From: Paracoccaceae bacterium
GTDB lineage: Bacteria; Pseudomonadota; Alphaproteobacteria; Rhodobacterales; Rhodobacteraceae
Assembly: GCA_024642725.1 (NCBI GenBank)
Contig: JAHEAO010000006.1
Location: 1 to 64,000, forward strand
Direction: 5' to 3'
Length of the DNA stretch: 64,000 nucleotides
Under the pieces are notes generated by a model, which was not told the origin of the DNA, did not search any database, and saw only the letters and a list, made by a program, of their open reading frames with translations. Shown here piece after piece: positions 31,707-41,328 of the stretch. Position 1 is the stretch's first letter. Each line of letters opens with the position of its first letter. The translations under genes and the position numbers were made by a program.

Positions 31707-32869
31707 GCGACCGCGGCTTTCCGATCGAGGAATTTCGGACTCGAGTTCTGAAAGCGCAGACCCTGATGGCCAAGGCCGGGCTTGCAGCGCTCTTGGTTAC
31801 CACCGAGCCGGACTTGCGTTATTTCTCCGGTTACCTGACGCGATTCTGGGAAAGCCCGACTCGGCCTTGGTTCCTGATCGTGCCGGCGTCGGGCGAACCC
31901 ATCGCAGTCATCCCATCTATCGGCGCTGCCCTCATGGCGCGCACATGGATCAAGGACATCCGAAGCTGGCGGGCTCCGGATTTGGTCGATGATGGTGTGT
32001 CGCTGCTGGCCGAAACCCTTCGGGAAGTCGCAGGGACATCCGGAGTGATTGGATTGCCGATGGGACATGAAAGTCACCTGCGTATGCCGCTTGCCGACTA
32101 CGCCCGGCTGACGGCGAAGCTTGCGCCGTCGGTCATCGGTGACGATGCCGGAATTCTAAGGTCGCTTCGGATGGTCAAGTCGGACGCCGAAATCAACAAG
32201 ATCCGTGCCGCCTGCGGGATAGCCGACCGCGCTTTTGCCAGAGTTTCAGAGATCGCAGCCAGCGGGGAACCGCTCGATAGGGTGTTCCGCCGCTTCCAGA
32301 TGCTGTGCCTTGATGAGGGTGCGGACTGGGTTCCTTATCTCGCCGGGGCATCGGAACAGGGTGGCTACAGCGATGTCATTTCTCCGGCAACGGAGACCCC
32401 GCTTGCAGAGGGTGATGTTCTGATGCTGGACACGGGTTTGGTGCGGGACGGATATTTTTGCGATTTCGACCGGAATTTTGCAATTGGCGCCACCACCGAG
32501 GCGAACAATGCCGCGCATGCCCGCCTGATCGAGGCTGTCGATTCGGCGATGCAGATTGCGCGGCCCGGTGCCACTGCGGCCGATCTGTTCCATGCGATGG
32601 ACAGGATTGTGACCGGCGGTGCGGGCGGGTCGGATGCCGGACGGCTTGGCCACGGGCTTGGCATGCAGTTGACGGAATGGCCGTCGCTGATCCCGGCCGA
32701 CCAGACGGAGTTGCAGGAGGGCATGGTGCTGACACTGGAACCCGGCATCGAAACGGGTCCGGGCCGAATGCTCGTTCACGAAGAGAATATCGTGATCCGG
32801 GCTTCCGGGGCAGAGTTCCTGTCGACGCCTGCGGGGCCACATATGCCGGTGCTGAGAGGTGCACGATGA
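31703..32869 (+). CDS. M24-family metallopeptidase (Xaa-Pro aminopeptidase/creatinase; EutD/DoeA-like)
   Basis: Complete metal ligand set: LDTGLVRDGYFCDFDRNF, GHGLGMQLTEWP, TLEPGIE, VHEENIVI; ATGA overlap with preceding gene. Confidence 0.87.
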   Translation: MSDRGFPIEEFRTRVLKAQTLMAKAGLAALLVTTEPDLRYFSGYLTRFWESPTRPWFLIVPASGEPIAVIPSIGAALMARTWIKDIRSWRAPDLVDDGVSLLAETLREVAGTSGVIGLPMGHESHLRMPLADYARLTAKLAPSVIGDDAGILRSLRMVKSDAEINKIRAACGIADRAFARVSEIAASGEPLDRVFRRFQMLCLDEGADWVPYLAGASEQGGYSDVISPATETPLAEGDVLMLDTGLVRDGYFCDFDRNFAIGATTEANNAAHARLIEAVDSAMQIARPGATAADLFHAMDRIVTGGAGGSDAGRLGHGLGMQLTEWPSLIPADQTELQEGMVLTLEPGIETGPGRMLVHEENIVIRASGAEFLSTPAGPHMPVLRGAR

Positions 32870-33606
32870 CCGATTTCGCTTACACGCTCGATATACCGGG
32901 CGACCCGTGCCTTGGGCTGATCGTGCTCCAGACGGATGAGACGATCGAACAGGACTTCCGCCGCCTGCTACCCGCTTCCGCTCGGCTCTATGTCTCGCGT
33001 GTTCCAAGCGGGCTTGAAGTCACCAGAGAGACGCTGGGGGCGATGGAGGCGCATATACCTGCGGCGGCAGGGCTGCTGCCCGAACCGATCAGCTTTGATG
33101 CGATTGGCTATGGCTGCACGTCAGGAACCTCGGTCATCGGAACGGCGAAGGTCGGCGACCTCGTGCGTCAGGGTGCGCGAACCGAGGCGGTGACAGAACC
33201 GGTTTCGGCGCTCCTGGCCGCGTCGGCAGCGCTTGGTGTGCGGCGGCTGGCCTTTCTGTCGCCCTATGTCGAGGCGGTTTCGGCGGGTTTGTGCGATGTG
33301 CTTCGGGACAACGGGCTTGAGATTCCGGTTTTCGGGTCGTTCAACACGGCCGAAGAGGCAAAGGTTGCCCGGATCGCCGGACCGTCAATTGTAGCAGCGG
33401 CCAGTCAACTGGCCGGGACCGCCGAGGTGGACGCGATATTCCTGTCCTGCACCAATTTGCGGACACTCGATGTGATCGCAGAGATCGAGCGGATCATCGG
33501 AAAGCCGGTTCTCTCAAGTAATCAGGTGCTGGCTTGGCATATGTGCCGACTCTCGGGTGCAGGCAAAATGCCCGAAGGGTTTGGCAGGCTGCTGAGCGTC
33601 GAGTGA
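32866..33606 (+). CDS. Aspartate/glutamate racemase-superfamily protein (maleate isomerase/AMDase/EutA-like)
   Basis: Both Cys motifs present: IGYGCTSGTSVIG and IFLSCTNLRTLD; ATGA overlap with the M24 gene; ORF-track start 32458 is too far upstream. Confidence 0.82.
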   Translation: MTDFAYTLDIPGDPCLGLIVLQTDETIEQDFRRLLPASARLYVSRVPSGLEVTRETLGAMEAHIPAAAGLLPEPISFDAIGYGCTSGTSVIGTAKVGDLVRQGARTEAVTEPVSALLAASAALGVRRLAFLSPYVEAVSAGLCDVLRDNGLEIPVFGSFNTAEEAKVARIAGPSIVAAASQLAGTAEVDAIFLSCTNLRTLDVIAEIERIIGKPVLSSNQVLAWHMCRLSGAGKMPEGFGRLLSVE

Positions 33607-33652
33607 GAGACGTGCAGAATTGCCAGTCGGAGGATGCCTTCTTCGGCAGAAT

Positions 33653-35389
33653 TCACTGCTTGCCGATGCGGAGCGTCGTTTTGCCACCGGCAGGGACGAC
33701 AATCTGATGATCCTCGTCCGTTGCTGCATCGTGAAGACCTAACACCTGGTCGGCAGGTCCAGTATTTTCCACACGGATGTCGGCGACGCCATAGGACTCG
33801 AACTGAAGCTTGCCGAAGGACCGCCCTAGATAACCGGCATTGTCGAACCGGATGATCATGTTCTCGACGACGAAGGCACCGCGCGTCGGTATCGCATCTG
33901 GCGGCAGGTTGGAGACAATGCTACCGGTCCAGTCTTCGCCGGTCTTCGGCCCTTCGAACCAGCTGTACCACTGCTGACCCTCCGGAAGCGGAAAGCGCTT
34001 AATGACGGAAGGATTCCCAAGGGCAAGAAAGACGGGATCGCCTTCCGCGATGAGTTGAGTCACTGCCTCTTTCGTCGCATCGTTGTGACGGTCTCCCAAT
34101 GCGAATTCCAGCATCGAGGGGGAATTGAAGTAGGTGAAGGGAAAGCGACGGCCGTCACGCTTTTCAATTGCGTGGAAATCCTCGCTCATGGCGAGCGTGG
34201 CCTGCACGCGCACCACATCTGGCATCCAGCGGTAGCGCTGGGTGTAATAGGCGGCTTCGATCACCAGAGCCAGCGCTGCCATCGCGACAAAGACTTGCAG
34301 TTTGCGCCTATCGGACAGCCGCGAGATCAGCCGCGAAATCTCGCGACCGGCAAGAACCGCCATCGGCACGACCAGCGGCAGCAAATGATCGTGCCGCTGG
34401 TGGGAAGACAGGCTGAATACTGCAAGCGACAGGATGATCCAAAGCGACAAGAAGCGTTCGGTTCGCCGTGCGGCGGGGTCCGTTTCAGGTCTGCGAATGG
34501 CAACATAGATGCCATAGGCGGTCAGGAACGACCATGGGACGAAGGACGCCATGAAGAAGGCGAAGGGAAGCGGCCTTGGCCCCTTTGTTGCATGTCCGAT
34601 CAGTTCCGACCCGATCTGCCTGTCGACGAGTGCCTGCCCGGCATCGAGATAGGCCAACAGGAACCAGCCGCCGCCGATCACGGCGACCAAGAGCAGGCCG
34701 GCCAAGTGAATCAGCAAGAGGTTCTTTCGTTCGCCTGATGTTGCGATCGGCGCGGCGCTACGGCCTTCCCAGAAGATTGCAGCCAGACCCAATGCGGCGA
34801 TCAACAATCCCAGCGGGCCCTTGGTAAGGGTCGCGAGGGCGCTCATGAACCAGAACCCGAGCCACCATTTCGACCCCGACCGGTCAGCCCAGGCCTTGAG
34901 GGCGAAGACACAGGACAGGGTAATGAGAAAGGTAAACAGCGCGTCGGTTCGCGCAAAGGCAAGATGCTGCATTCCGAGGGTGTTGAAAAAGACCAGCAGG
35001 CCGGCAAAATAACCGGTCCATCGTCCGAACCAATGATAACCGATCCATGACGCGGCCAGCGCCGTTCCCAGCATCGCAAGCCCGGATGGCAGGTAGAGCG
35101 ACGTCACATTGAGCCCCGAGAAGACCGTCGCGCTGAGTGCCGTTAGCCATGTCATGAGTGGGGGTTTGGACGTCACCGAGCCGCCAAAGTCGGTCTGCAC
35201 GGTCCAGCGCCCGGAGTGAATGACGTCCATCACATAGGCGATCGGTTTGTACTGATCGCCCGTGAAGTCCATTGGAGTGTATATGCGGATCAGCCATGCA
35301 ATCGCTAGGATCAGAGCGATTGTCAGACCTATCGGCAGCCATCTGTCTCGCCGAGTTACGTTGCCCAGGTTCTTGTTTGATTCAGTCAT
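33653..35389 (-). CDS. GT39/ArnT-like membrane glycosyltransferase
   Basis: Multiple TM helices, PMDFTGDQYKP N-terminal acidic loop, SKPPLMTWLTAL motif. Confidence 0.82.
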   Translation of the reverse strand: MTESNKNLGNVTRRDRWLPIGLTIALILAIAWLIRIYTPMDFTGDQYKPIAYVMDVIHSGRWTVQTDFGGSVTSKPPLMTWLTALSATVFSGLNVTSLYLPSGLAMLGTALAASWIGYHWFGRWTGYFAGLLVFFNTLGMQHLAFARTDALFTFLITLSCVFALKAWADRSGSKWWLGFWFMSALATLTKGPLGLLIAALGLAAIFWEGRSAAPIATSGERKNLLLIHLAGLLLVAVIGGGWFLLAYLDAGQALVDRQIGSELIGHATKGPRPLPFAFFMASFVPWSFLTAYGIYVAIRRPETDPAARRTERFLSLWIILSLAVFSLSSHQRHDHLLPLVVPMAVLAGREISRLISRLSDRRKLQVFVAMAALALVIEAAYYTQRYRWMPDVVRVQATLAMSEDFHAIEKRDGRRFPFTYFNSPSMLEFALGDRHNDATKEAVTQLIAEGDPVFLALGNPSVIKRFPLPEGQQWYSWFEGPKTGEDWTGSIVSNLPPDAIPTRGAFVVENMIIRFDNAGYLGRSFGKLQFESYGVADIRVENTGPADQVLGLHDAATDEDHQIVVPAGGKTTLRIGKQ

Positions 35390-35599
35390 GGTGTCCGCTC
35401 AGTTGCCATGGTCGGCATTGCCAGGTCGTTTAGTCCGTGCATTACCTTTCAGTCCAAATCGGCACAACCGCTATTGGTCTCCATTGATAAGTGATCAAGC
35501 GCTGGCTGAAAGTGTTTTCTTGTCGATCCGGGGGCCCGTATTTGATCGGTTGTGACTGCTATCGCTTCAAGATGTCGCAAAATTCTGGTGCTGAACCCT

Positions 35600-35613
35600 T
35601 TGACCTAGGTCAA
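35600..35613. promoter_or_regulatory. FNR box upstream of ccoG
   Basis: TTGACCTAGGTCAA, perfect palindrome, about 65 bp upstream of the ccoG start. Confidence 0.8.
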
Positions 35614-35676
35614 TGTCGGGTCCACAGTTCTTCGCGATAAGCTCTCCAACGCGAACAGTGACTGGACGTTTTCCGT

Positions 35677-37104
35677 ATGTCTTCCACCGAAACCCCGCCG
35701 CCGCTTTATTCGGCACGAGAGCCCGTTTTCCCGCGTCGTGTCAGCGGCAAGTTCCGCACACTCAAGTGGTGGATCATGGGGGTAACGCTTGGAATCTACT
35801 ACCTGACGCCCTGGATCCGCTGGGACCGGGGCCCCAATCTCCCTGACCAGGCAGTCCTGGTCGACTTGGCCGGGCGCCGCTTTTTCTTTTTCTGGATCGA
35901 GATTTGGCCGCATGAATTCTATTTCATCGCGGGTCTCTTGATCATGGCGGGGCTCGGTCTTTTTCTATTCACCTCGGCGCTTGGCCGGGTCTGGTGCGGC
36001 TATACCTGCCCGCAGACCGTCTGGACCGATCTTTTCATCCTGACCGAACGATGGATTGAAGGGGATCGCAATGCGCGCGTGCGTCTCTGGAACGCCAAGT
36101 GGGATTTCCGTAAATGGCGGCTGCGATTGACCAAATGGTTTATCTGGCTTCTGATCGGTCTGGCCACCGGCGGAGCTTGGGTGTTCTATTTCACCGATGC
36201 GCCGCAATTGCTGCGCGATCTGGTGACGCTGAACGCGCATCCGATTGCTTATACCACGATAGCCGTGCTGGGTACGATCACGGTCCTGTTCGGCGGCTTT
36301 GCACGTGAACAGGTCTGTATCTACATGTGCCCGTGGCCCCGCATCCAGGCCGCGATGATGGACGAGGATACGCTGACCGTCGCGTATCGCAGTTGGCGCG
36401 GCGAGCCGCGCGGCAAGCATCGCAAATCCGAAGACGCTGACAAGCTTGGCGATTGCATCGACTGCATGGCTTGCGTCAACGTCTGCCCGGTCGGGATCGA
36501 CATTCGCGAAGGTCAGCAACTCGCATGTATCACCTGTGCGTTATGTATCGACGCCTGTGACGAGATCATGGCCAAGATCGACAAGCCCCGCGGATTGATC
36601 GACTATATGGCGCTGACCGATGAGGCCGCCGAACGTTCCGGAAAGGCGCCGAAGCCGATCTGGAAGCATGTCCTGCGACCGCGGACAATTCTTTACACCA
36701 CCTTGTGGTCGCTGGTCGGCATTGGCTTGGTTTTCGCGCTCTTCATCCGCCCCGATATCGACATGACCGTGGCGCCGGTTCGGAACCCGACTTTCGTCAC
36801 GCTTTCGGACGGTTCCATCCGGAACACCTATGACGTTCGCCTGCGCAACAAGAATGGTGAAGACCGGCCGTTCCATATCTCGCTGACCTCTGATAGCCTT
36901 TTGCGTATCAGCCTTGAGGGTAAGGACGATCTGGTGGTTGATGTGCCTGCCGATGAAACCCTGCTGCAGCGTGTCTACGTAACCGCCCCGGCGGGCAGCG
37001 ATGCGGCGACAACGGATCGCACGCCGTTCCGCATCTGGGTTGAGGATCTGGAGAGCAACGAGCACACCTCGAACGACACCATTTTCAACGGAGTCGGACA
37101 ATGA
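35677..37104 (+). CDS. ccoG: cbb3 oxidase accessory protein CcoG/RdxA/FixG
   Basis: CGYTCPQTVWTDLF; CIDCMACVNVCPVG and CITCALCIDACDE ferredoxin motifs. Confidence 0.94.
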   Translation: MSSTETPPPLYSAREPVFPRRVSGKFRTLKWWIMGVTLGIYYLTPWIRWDRGPNLPDQAVLVDLAGRRFFFFWIEIWPHEFYFIAGLLIMAGLGLFLFTSALGRVWCGYTCPQTVWTDLFILTERWIEGDRNARVRLWNAKWDFRKWRLRLTKWFIWLLIGLATGGAWVFYFTDAPQLLRDLVTLNAHPIAYTTIAVLGTITVLFGGFAREQVCIYMCPWPRIQAAMMDEDTLTVAYRSWRGEPRGKHRKSEDADKLGDCIDCMACVNVCPVGIDIREGQQLACITCALCIDACDEIMAKIDKPRGLIDYMALTDEAAERSGKAPKPIWKHVLRPRTILYTTLWSLVGIGLVFALFIRPDIDMTVAPVRNPTFVTLSDGSIRNTYDVRLRNKNGEDRPFHISLTSDSLLRISLEGKDDLVVDVPADETLLQRVYVTAPAGSDAATTDRTPFRIWVEDLESNEHTSNDTIFNGVGQ

Positions 37105-37559
37105 GCGAGAGAGTCATCACCGGGCGGCACGTCTTGATTGGCACGACGGCCGCGTTTTCCGTCATCATCGGAGTGAACATTCTTCTGGCCTACAAAGCGG
37201 TCGCGACCTTTCCGGGGCTGGAGGTCAAGAATTCCTATGTCGCGTCCCAGAGCTTCGATGCTGACCGGAAGGCCCAGCTTGCGCTGGGTTGGGACGTGTC
37301 GGCGAAGGTCGATGGTGGTCAGCTCCGTCTTTCGATCATCGATGGCGACGGAAAGCCGGTGCGGGTTTCGGAACTTACCAGCACGCTGGGCCGGGCGACC
37401 GAGGTGAAGGATGACCGCACACCAGAATTCGTCTTCGATGGGTCGGCCTATGTCGCGCCTGTCGACCTGGCCCCCGGAAACTGGAACCTGCGCATGGTCG
37501 CAACCGCGAACGATGGCACCAAGTTCCAGCAACGAATCATATTGTATGTAAAGGGCTGA
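37101..37559 (+). CDS. ccoH: CcoH/FixH family protein
   Basis: 152 aa, N-terminal TM, position between ccoG and ccoI; ATGA overlap. Confidence 0.9.
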   Translation: MSERVITGRHVLIGTTAAFSVIIGVNILLAYKAVATFPGLEVKNSYVASQSFDADRKAQLALGWDVSAKVDGGQLRLSIIDGDGKPVRVSELTSTLGRATEVKDDRTPEFVFDGSAYVAPVDLAPGNWNLRMVATANDGTKFQQRIILYVKG

Positions 37560-37561
37560 TC

Positions 37562-39736
37562 ATGTCGGGTGCATCGCAGATGTCGGCCTGTCCTGCCTGC
37601 GTCGCTGCCCCCGCGGCCGAGGCAATCGCGGCGCGCAATGTCAAGGACGCCAGCATCATGCTGTCGCTTCCAGGAATACACTGCGCCGCTTGCATCTCTG
37701 CCGTTGAACGCGCCCTGAACGCTGAACCGGGCGTCACTGCCGCGCGGGTCAACCTGACGCTCAAACGTGCCAGCATAAAGGCCGAGCCGGAAGTGACGCC
37801 CGCACGTCTGATCAACCTTCTCGCGCGCGTCGGTTACGAGGCTCATGAACTTGATGCGGGCATGCTGGGCAGCACCGAAACCGATCGCCGCGGCCGGGCC
37901 CTGCTGACACGTCTGGCCGTCGCCGGTTTCGCGATGATGAATGTGATGCTTTTGTCCGTCGCGGTTTGGTCAGGGGCCACCGAAGCGACACGCGACCTTT
38001 TCCACTGGATTTCTGCCGCCATCGCGCTACCGACGATCGCATTTTCAGCGCAGCCCTTTTTCACCAGCGCCTGGGGCGCTTTGCGCGTCCGGCGTCTGAA
38101 CATGGACGTTCCGATATCTCTGGCGATTATTCTGGCCGCCGGGATGTCTGTCTATGAAACCATGCAAAGTGGCGAACATGCCTATTTTGACGCGGCCCTG
38201 TCGCTCACCTTTTTCCTGCTTGCCGGTCGATATCTCGATCACCGCACGCGCAGCATTGCCCGGTCTGCCGCCGAAGAACTGACAGCCCTTGAAGTTCCCC
38301 GGGCATTGCGCGCCAGCGGTGAAACCGTCGCTGTCGCCGAACTTGCAGTGGGCGACCTTGTCCGGGTCCTGCCGGGCGCGCGCGTGCCCGTCGATGGCGT
38401 TGTTCTCGACGGCGAAAGCGAGATCGACCGCTCGCTGTTGACCGGAGAAAGTCTTCCTGTCGCCGCACGCGCCTCCACCGCCGTAAGCGCTGGAGAAGTG
38501 AACCTGACCGGCGCGCTGGTCGTCCGCGTGAGCGCGGCGGGGAAGGACACCTCGCTGCACCGGATGGCCGATCTCGTCGCAATGGCCGAGACGTCGCGCA
38601 ATCGCTACACCTCACTGGCTGACAAGGCGGCCCGGATATATGCGCCAGTGGTTCATTTGCTGGCTTTTGCCGCGTTTGGTGGCTGGCTCTGGGCGAGCGG
38701 CGATGTCCGATTGGCGTTGAATATCGCCGTTGCGGTGCTGATCATTACATGTCCCTGTGCCTTGGGACTGGCCGTGCCGGCCGTCACAACCGCGGCGTCA
38801 GGGCGTCTTTTCCGCGCTGGTATGCTGATCAAGAGCGCAACAGCGCTCGAACGTCTGGCGGAGGTCGATACCGTCGTATTCGACAAGACCGGGACGTTGA
38901 CGCGCGGACGCCCCGAATTGACCAATCTTGCCGATTTTTCGGACGAGGATCTGTCGGTCGCAGCTGCGATCGCTGCAGGTTCGGCCCATCCGCTGGCGCA
39001 ATCGCTTGTCGAAGCGATACGGGCTGCAGCGATTGAGCCGGTGGGCCTGAGCGATCTGCGGGAAGTCCCCGGGCACGGCGTAGAAGGCCGCTGGCAGGGT
39101 ATGGCTGTTCGACTTGGCCGCGCCGAGTGGCTGGGCGCGCAGGCGGTTTCCACGACTGCAACCTATCTGAAGATCGGTGACCGCGAGCCTTTGGCGTTTC
39201 GGTTCGCCGACTCGCTGCGCGAAGGCGCGGCAGAGGTCGTCGCCGCCCTTCATAAGCAGCGCAAAGACGTTGTGCTTTTGTCCGGTGATGCGCCTGAGGC
39301 GGTTGCCGACATAGCCAGACGTGTCGGAATAGAAGCTTGGGAAGCGCAAATGCTACCTGCCGATAAGGCCGCGCGGATCGCGGTTCTGGCAAAAGCGGGG
39401 CGTCGGGTGCTGATGGTTGGTGACGGACTTAATGACACGGCAGCGCTCGCTTCGGCGCATGTGTCCATTTCCCCGGCCAGCGCGCTGGAAGCGGCGCGGG
39501 TTGTATCGGACATCGTTCTTCTTGGCAGTTCTCTGGCCCCGATTGCCGAAGCCATTGCCGTCGCCAAGTCGGCTACGTTGCGGATCAAGGAGAATTTTGC
39601 AATCGCGGCCCTGTACAATTTGATCGCTATCCCGGTGGCCCTTGCGGGTTTCGCCACCCCGCTGGCCGCGGCGCTGGCGATGTCCGGATCTTCTATCTCG
39701 GTGTCGTTGAATGCGCTCAGGCTGACGCGGCGATGA
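37562..39736 (+). CDS. ccoI: Copper-translocating P-type ATPase CcoI/FixI
   Basis: HMA GIHCAACIS; TCPCALGLAVP; DKTGTLTRG; GDGLNDTAAL. Confidence 0.95.
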   Translation: MSGASQMSACPACVAAPAAEAIAARNVKDASIMLSLPGIHCAACISAVERALNAEPGVTAARVNLTLKRASIKAEPEVTPARLINLLARVGYEAHELDAGMLGSTETDRRGRALLTRLAVAGFAMMNVMLLSVAVWSGATEATRDLFHWISAAIALPTIAFSAQPFFTSAWGALRVRRLNMDVPISLAIILAAGMSVYETMQSGEHAYFDAALSLTFFLLAGRYLDHRTRSIARSAAEELTALEVPRALRASGETVAVAELAVGDLVRVLPGARVPVDGVVLDGESEIDRSLLTGESLPVAARASTAVSAGEVNLTGALVVRVSAAGKDTSLHRMADLVAMAETSRNRYTSLADKAARIYAPVVHLLAFAAFGGWLWASGDVRLALNIAVAVLIITCPCALGLAVPAVTTAASGRLFRAGMLIKSATALERLAEVDTVVFDKTGTLTRGRPELTNLADFSDEDLSVAAAIAAGSAHPLAQSLVEAIRAAAIEPVGLSDLREVPGHGVEGRWQGMAVRLGRAEWLGAQAVSTTATYLKIGDREPLAFRFADSLREGAAEVVAALHKQRKDVVLLSGDAPEAVADIARRVGIEAWEAQMLPADKAARIAVLAKAGRRVLMVGDGLNDTAALASAHVSISPASALEAARVVSDIVLLGSSLAPIAEAIAVAKSATLRIKENFAIAALYNLIAIPVALAGFATPLAAALAMSGSSISVSLNALRLTRR

Positions 39737-39891
39737 ATGTCCTGGTCTATCTCATTCCGGTGTCCCTTATCCTTGGTGGAATAGGGCTCGCCGCCTTCTT
39801 CTGGGCCATACGTGGCAGCCAGTTTGAGGATCCTGACGGTGACAGCCACCGCATCCTGACCGACGATTACGACAACAAGCCGAAACGGTGA
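39733..39891 (+). CDS. ccoS: cbb3 oxidase assembly protein CcoS (52 aa)
   Basis: Manual translation MNVLVYLIPVSLILGGIGLAAFFWAIRGSQFEDPDGDSHRILTDDYDNKPKR*; ATGA overlap with ccoI; absent from ORF track because of size. Confidence 0.95.
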   Translation: MNVLVYLIPVSLILGGIGLAAFFWAIRGSQFEDPDGDSHRILTDDYDNKPKR

Positions 39892-39929
39892 GTTCCGCTT
39901 GCGGCCTGGCGGGAGATTTTTTTGCAAAG

Positions 39930-40613
39930 TCAGCGTGACACCATGTCCGCGAGCTGGGCGATGCTGGGTCCAATGTCTTCAACGATCAGGCGAACCCCGT
40001 CAGCATTTGGATGCAGGGCGTCCGGCTGAAAGTAAAGGCTCAGCGCTTGGTTCCGGTCGTGCTGGTCGGTCAATGCCCGAAGGAAATTCGGGTAAAGCAA
40101 GATTCCGTGGCTTTGTGAGAGTGCGGGATAGATGGTGTCAAAAGTCGCCTTGTAGTCCGGGCCGTAGTTGCCCGGGGCCGGGATTCCGACCAGCAGGGTT
40201 GGGATGGTTCGCTTATCGGCGGCGTTCAGGATGCCATCGAGATTCGCGCGAGCGGCAGCCGGATCCAACCCGCGAAGCGCGTCGTTCGCCCCGAGTGAGA
40301 CGACAAGGGCATCGACATCGTCCGTCAGGGTCCAATCCACTCTGGCCAGACCGCCGGCTGTCGTGTCTCCAGAAACGCCGGCATTAAGCACCTTTGCTTC
40401 GATATTGTTGAGATTCAGCCAGTTCTGCAGTTGCGGCACGAACCCCTGTTCAGCCGGCAAGCCATAGCCCTGCACAAGGCTGTCGCCCAGAATGGCGATT
40501 GTCGCGGGTTCGGCATCGGCGGATTCACCTGCCATAAAGACCGTCGTGACGACAATGAGCGCGAGTCCGCGGTTGCGGGTGGCCGCGAAAGCCCCATATC
40601 CAATTTGTAGCAT
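39930..40613 (-). CDS. tesA: Arylesterase/GDSL lysophospholipase (TesA-like)
   Basis: IAILGDSLVQGYGLP block I, SLGANDALRGLDP block III, LHPNADGVRLI; signal peptide from Met at 40613. Confidence 0.9.
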   Translation of the reverse strand: MLQIGYGAFAATRNRGLALIVVTTVFMAGESADAEPATIAILGDSLVQGYGLPAEQGFVPQLQNWLNLNNIEAKVLNAGVSGDTTAGGLARVDWTLTDDVDALVVSLGANDALRGLDPAAARANLDGILNAADKRTIPTLLVGIPAPGNYGPDYKATFDTIYPALSQSHGILLYPNFLRALTDQHDRNQALSLYFQPDALHPNADGVRLIVEDIGPSIAQLADMVSR

Positions 40614-40632
40614 TAGCCCAAGGATGGTCCTT

Positions 40633-41328
40633 ATGGCCGAAACGATCATCACGCTCCGAGACGCGCGATTGAGCCTGTCAGCAAATACCGGGGTGGTGGA
40701 TATCCTCAAGGGCATCTCGCTGGACGTCGAGAAAGGAGAGACCTTGGGGCTGGTCGGTCCGTCTGGGTCTGGCAAATCGTCGCTCCTGATGTTGCTGGGT
40801 GGGCTGGAAAAGGCCACGGGCGGGTCGGTGCTTGTGGCGGGGCAGGATCTGACTGCGATGGACGAAGATGCGCTTGCCCGCTTCCGCAGGGGGAATATGG
40901 GCATCGTCTTTCAATCTTTCCACTTGATTCCGACGATGACCGCATTGGAAAACGTTGCGACTCCGTTGGAATTGGCGGGCGTTGCCGATGCCTTTGACCT
41001 CGCTGCGACGGAACTGCAGGCGGTCGGGCTGGGTGACCGGGCTGGCCACTACCCGTCGCAATTGTCCGGCGGTGAACAACAACGTGTCGCCCTTGCACGC
41101 GCGGTGGCACCGCGCCCTGCAATCCTGCTGGCGGATGAGCCGACTGGGAATCTGGACGGGGCCAACGGACTTGCGATCATGGACCTGCTGTTTGAGCTTC
41201 GTGACAGGCGCGGGGCGACGCTGGTTCTTGTGACCCATGCGCCCGAGCTGGCGGAACGGTGCGATCGGGTGATCCACCTGCGGGACGGCAGGATCGAAGC
41301 TGAACCGCTGAGGGGTGTCGCCGAATGA
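40633..41328 (+). CDS. ybbA: ABC transporter ATP-binding protein (YbbA/LolD-like)
   Basis: GPSGSGKSSLLMLLGGLEK; QLSGGEQQRVALARA; divergent from tesA as in E. coli. Confidence 0.9.
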   Translation: MAETIITLRDARLSLSANTGVVDILKGISLDVEKGETLGLVGPSGSGKSSLLMLLGGLEKATGGSVLVAGQDLTAMDEDALARFRRGNMGIVFQSFHLIPTMTALENVATPLELAGVADAFDLAATELQAVGLGDRAGHYPSQLSGGEQQRVALARAVAPRPAILLADEPTGNLDGANGLAIMDLLFELRDRRGATLVLVTHAPELAERCDRVIHLRDGRIEAEPLRGVAE

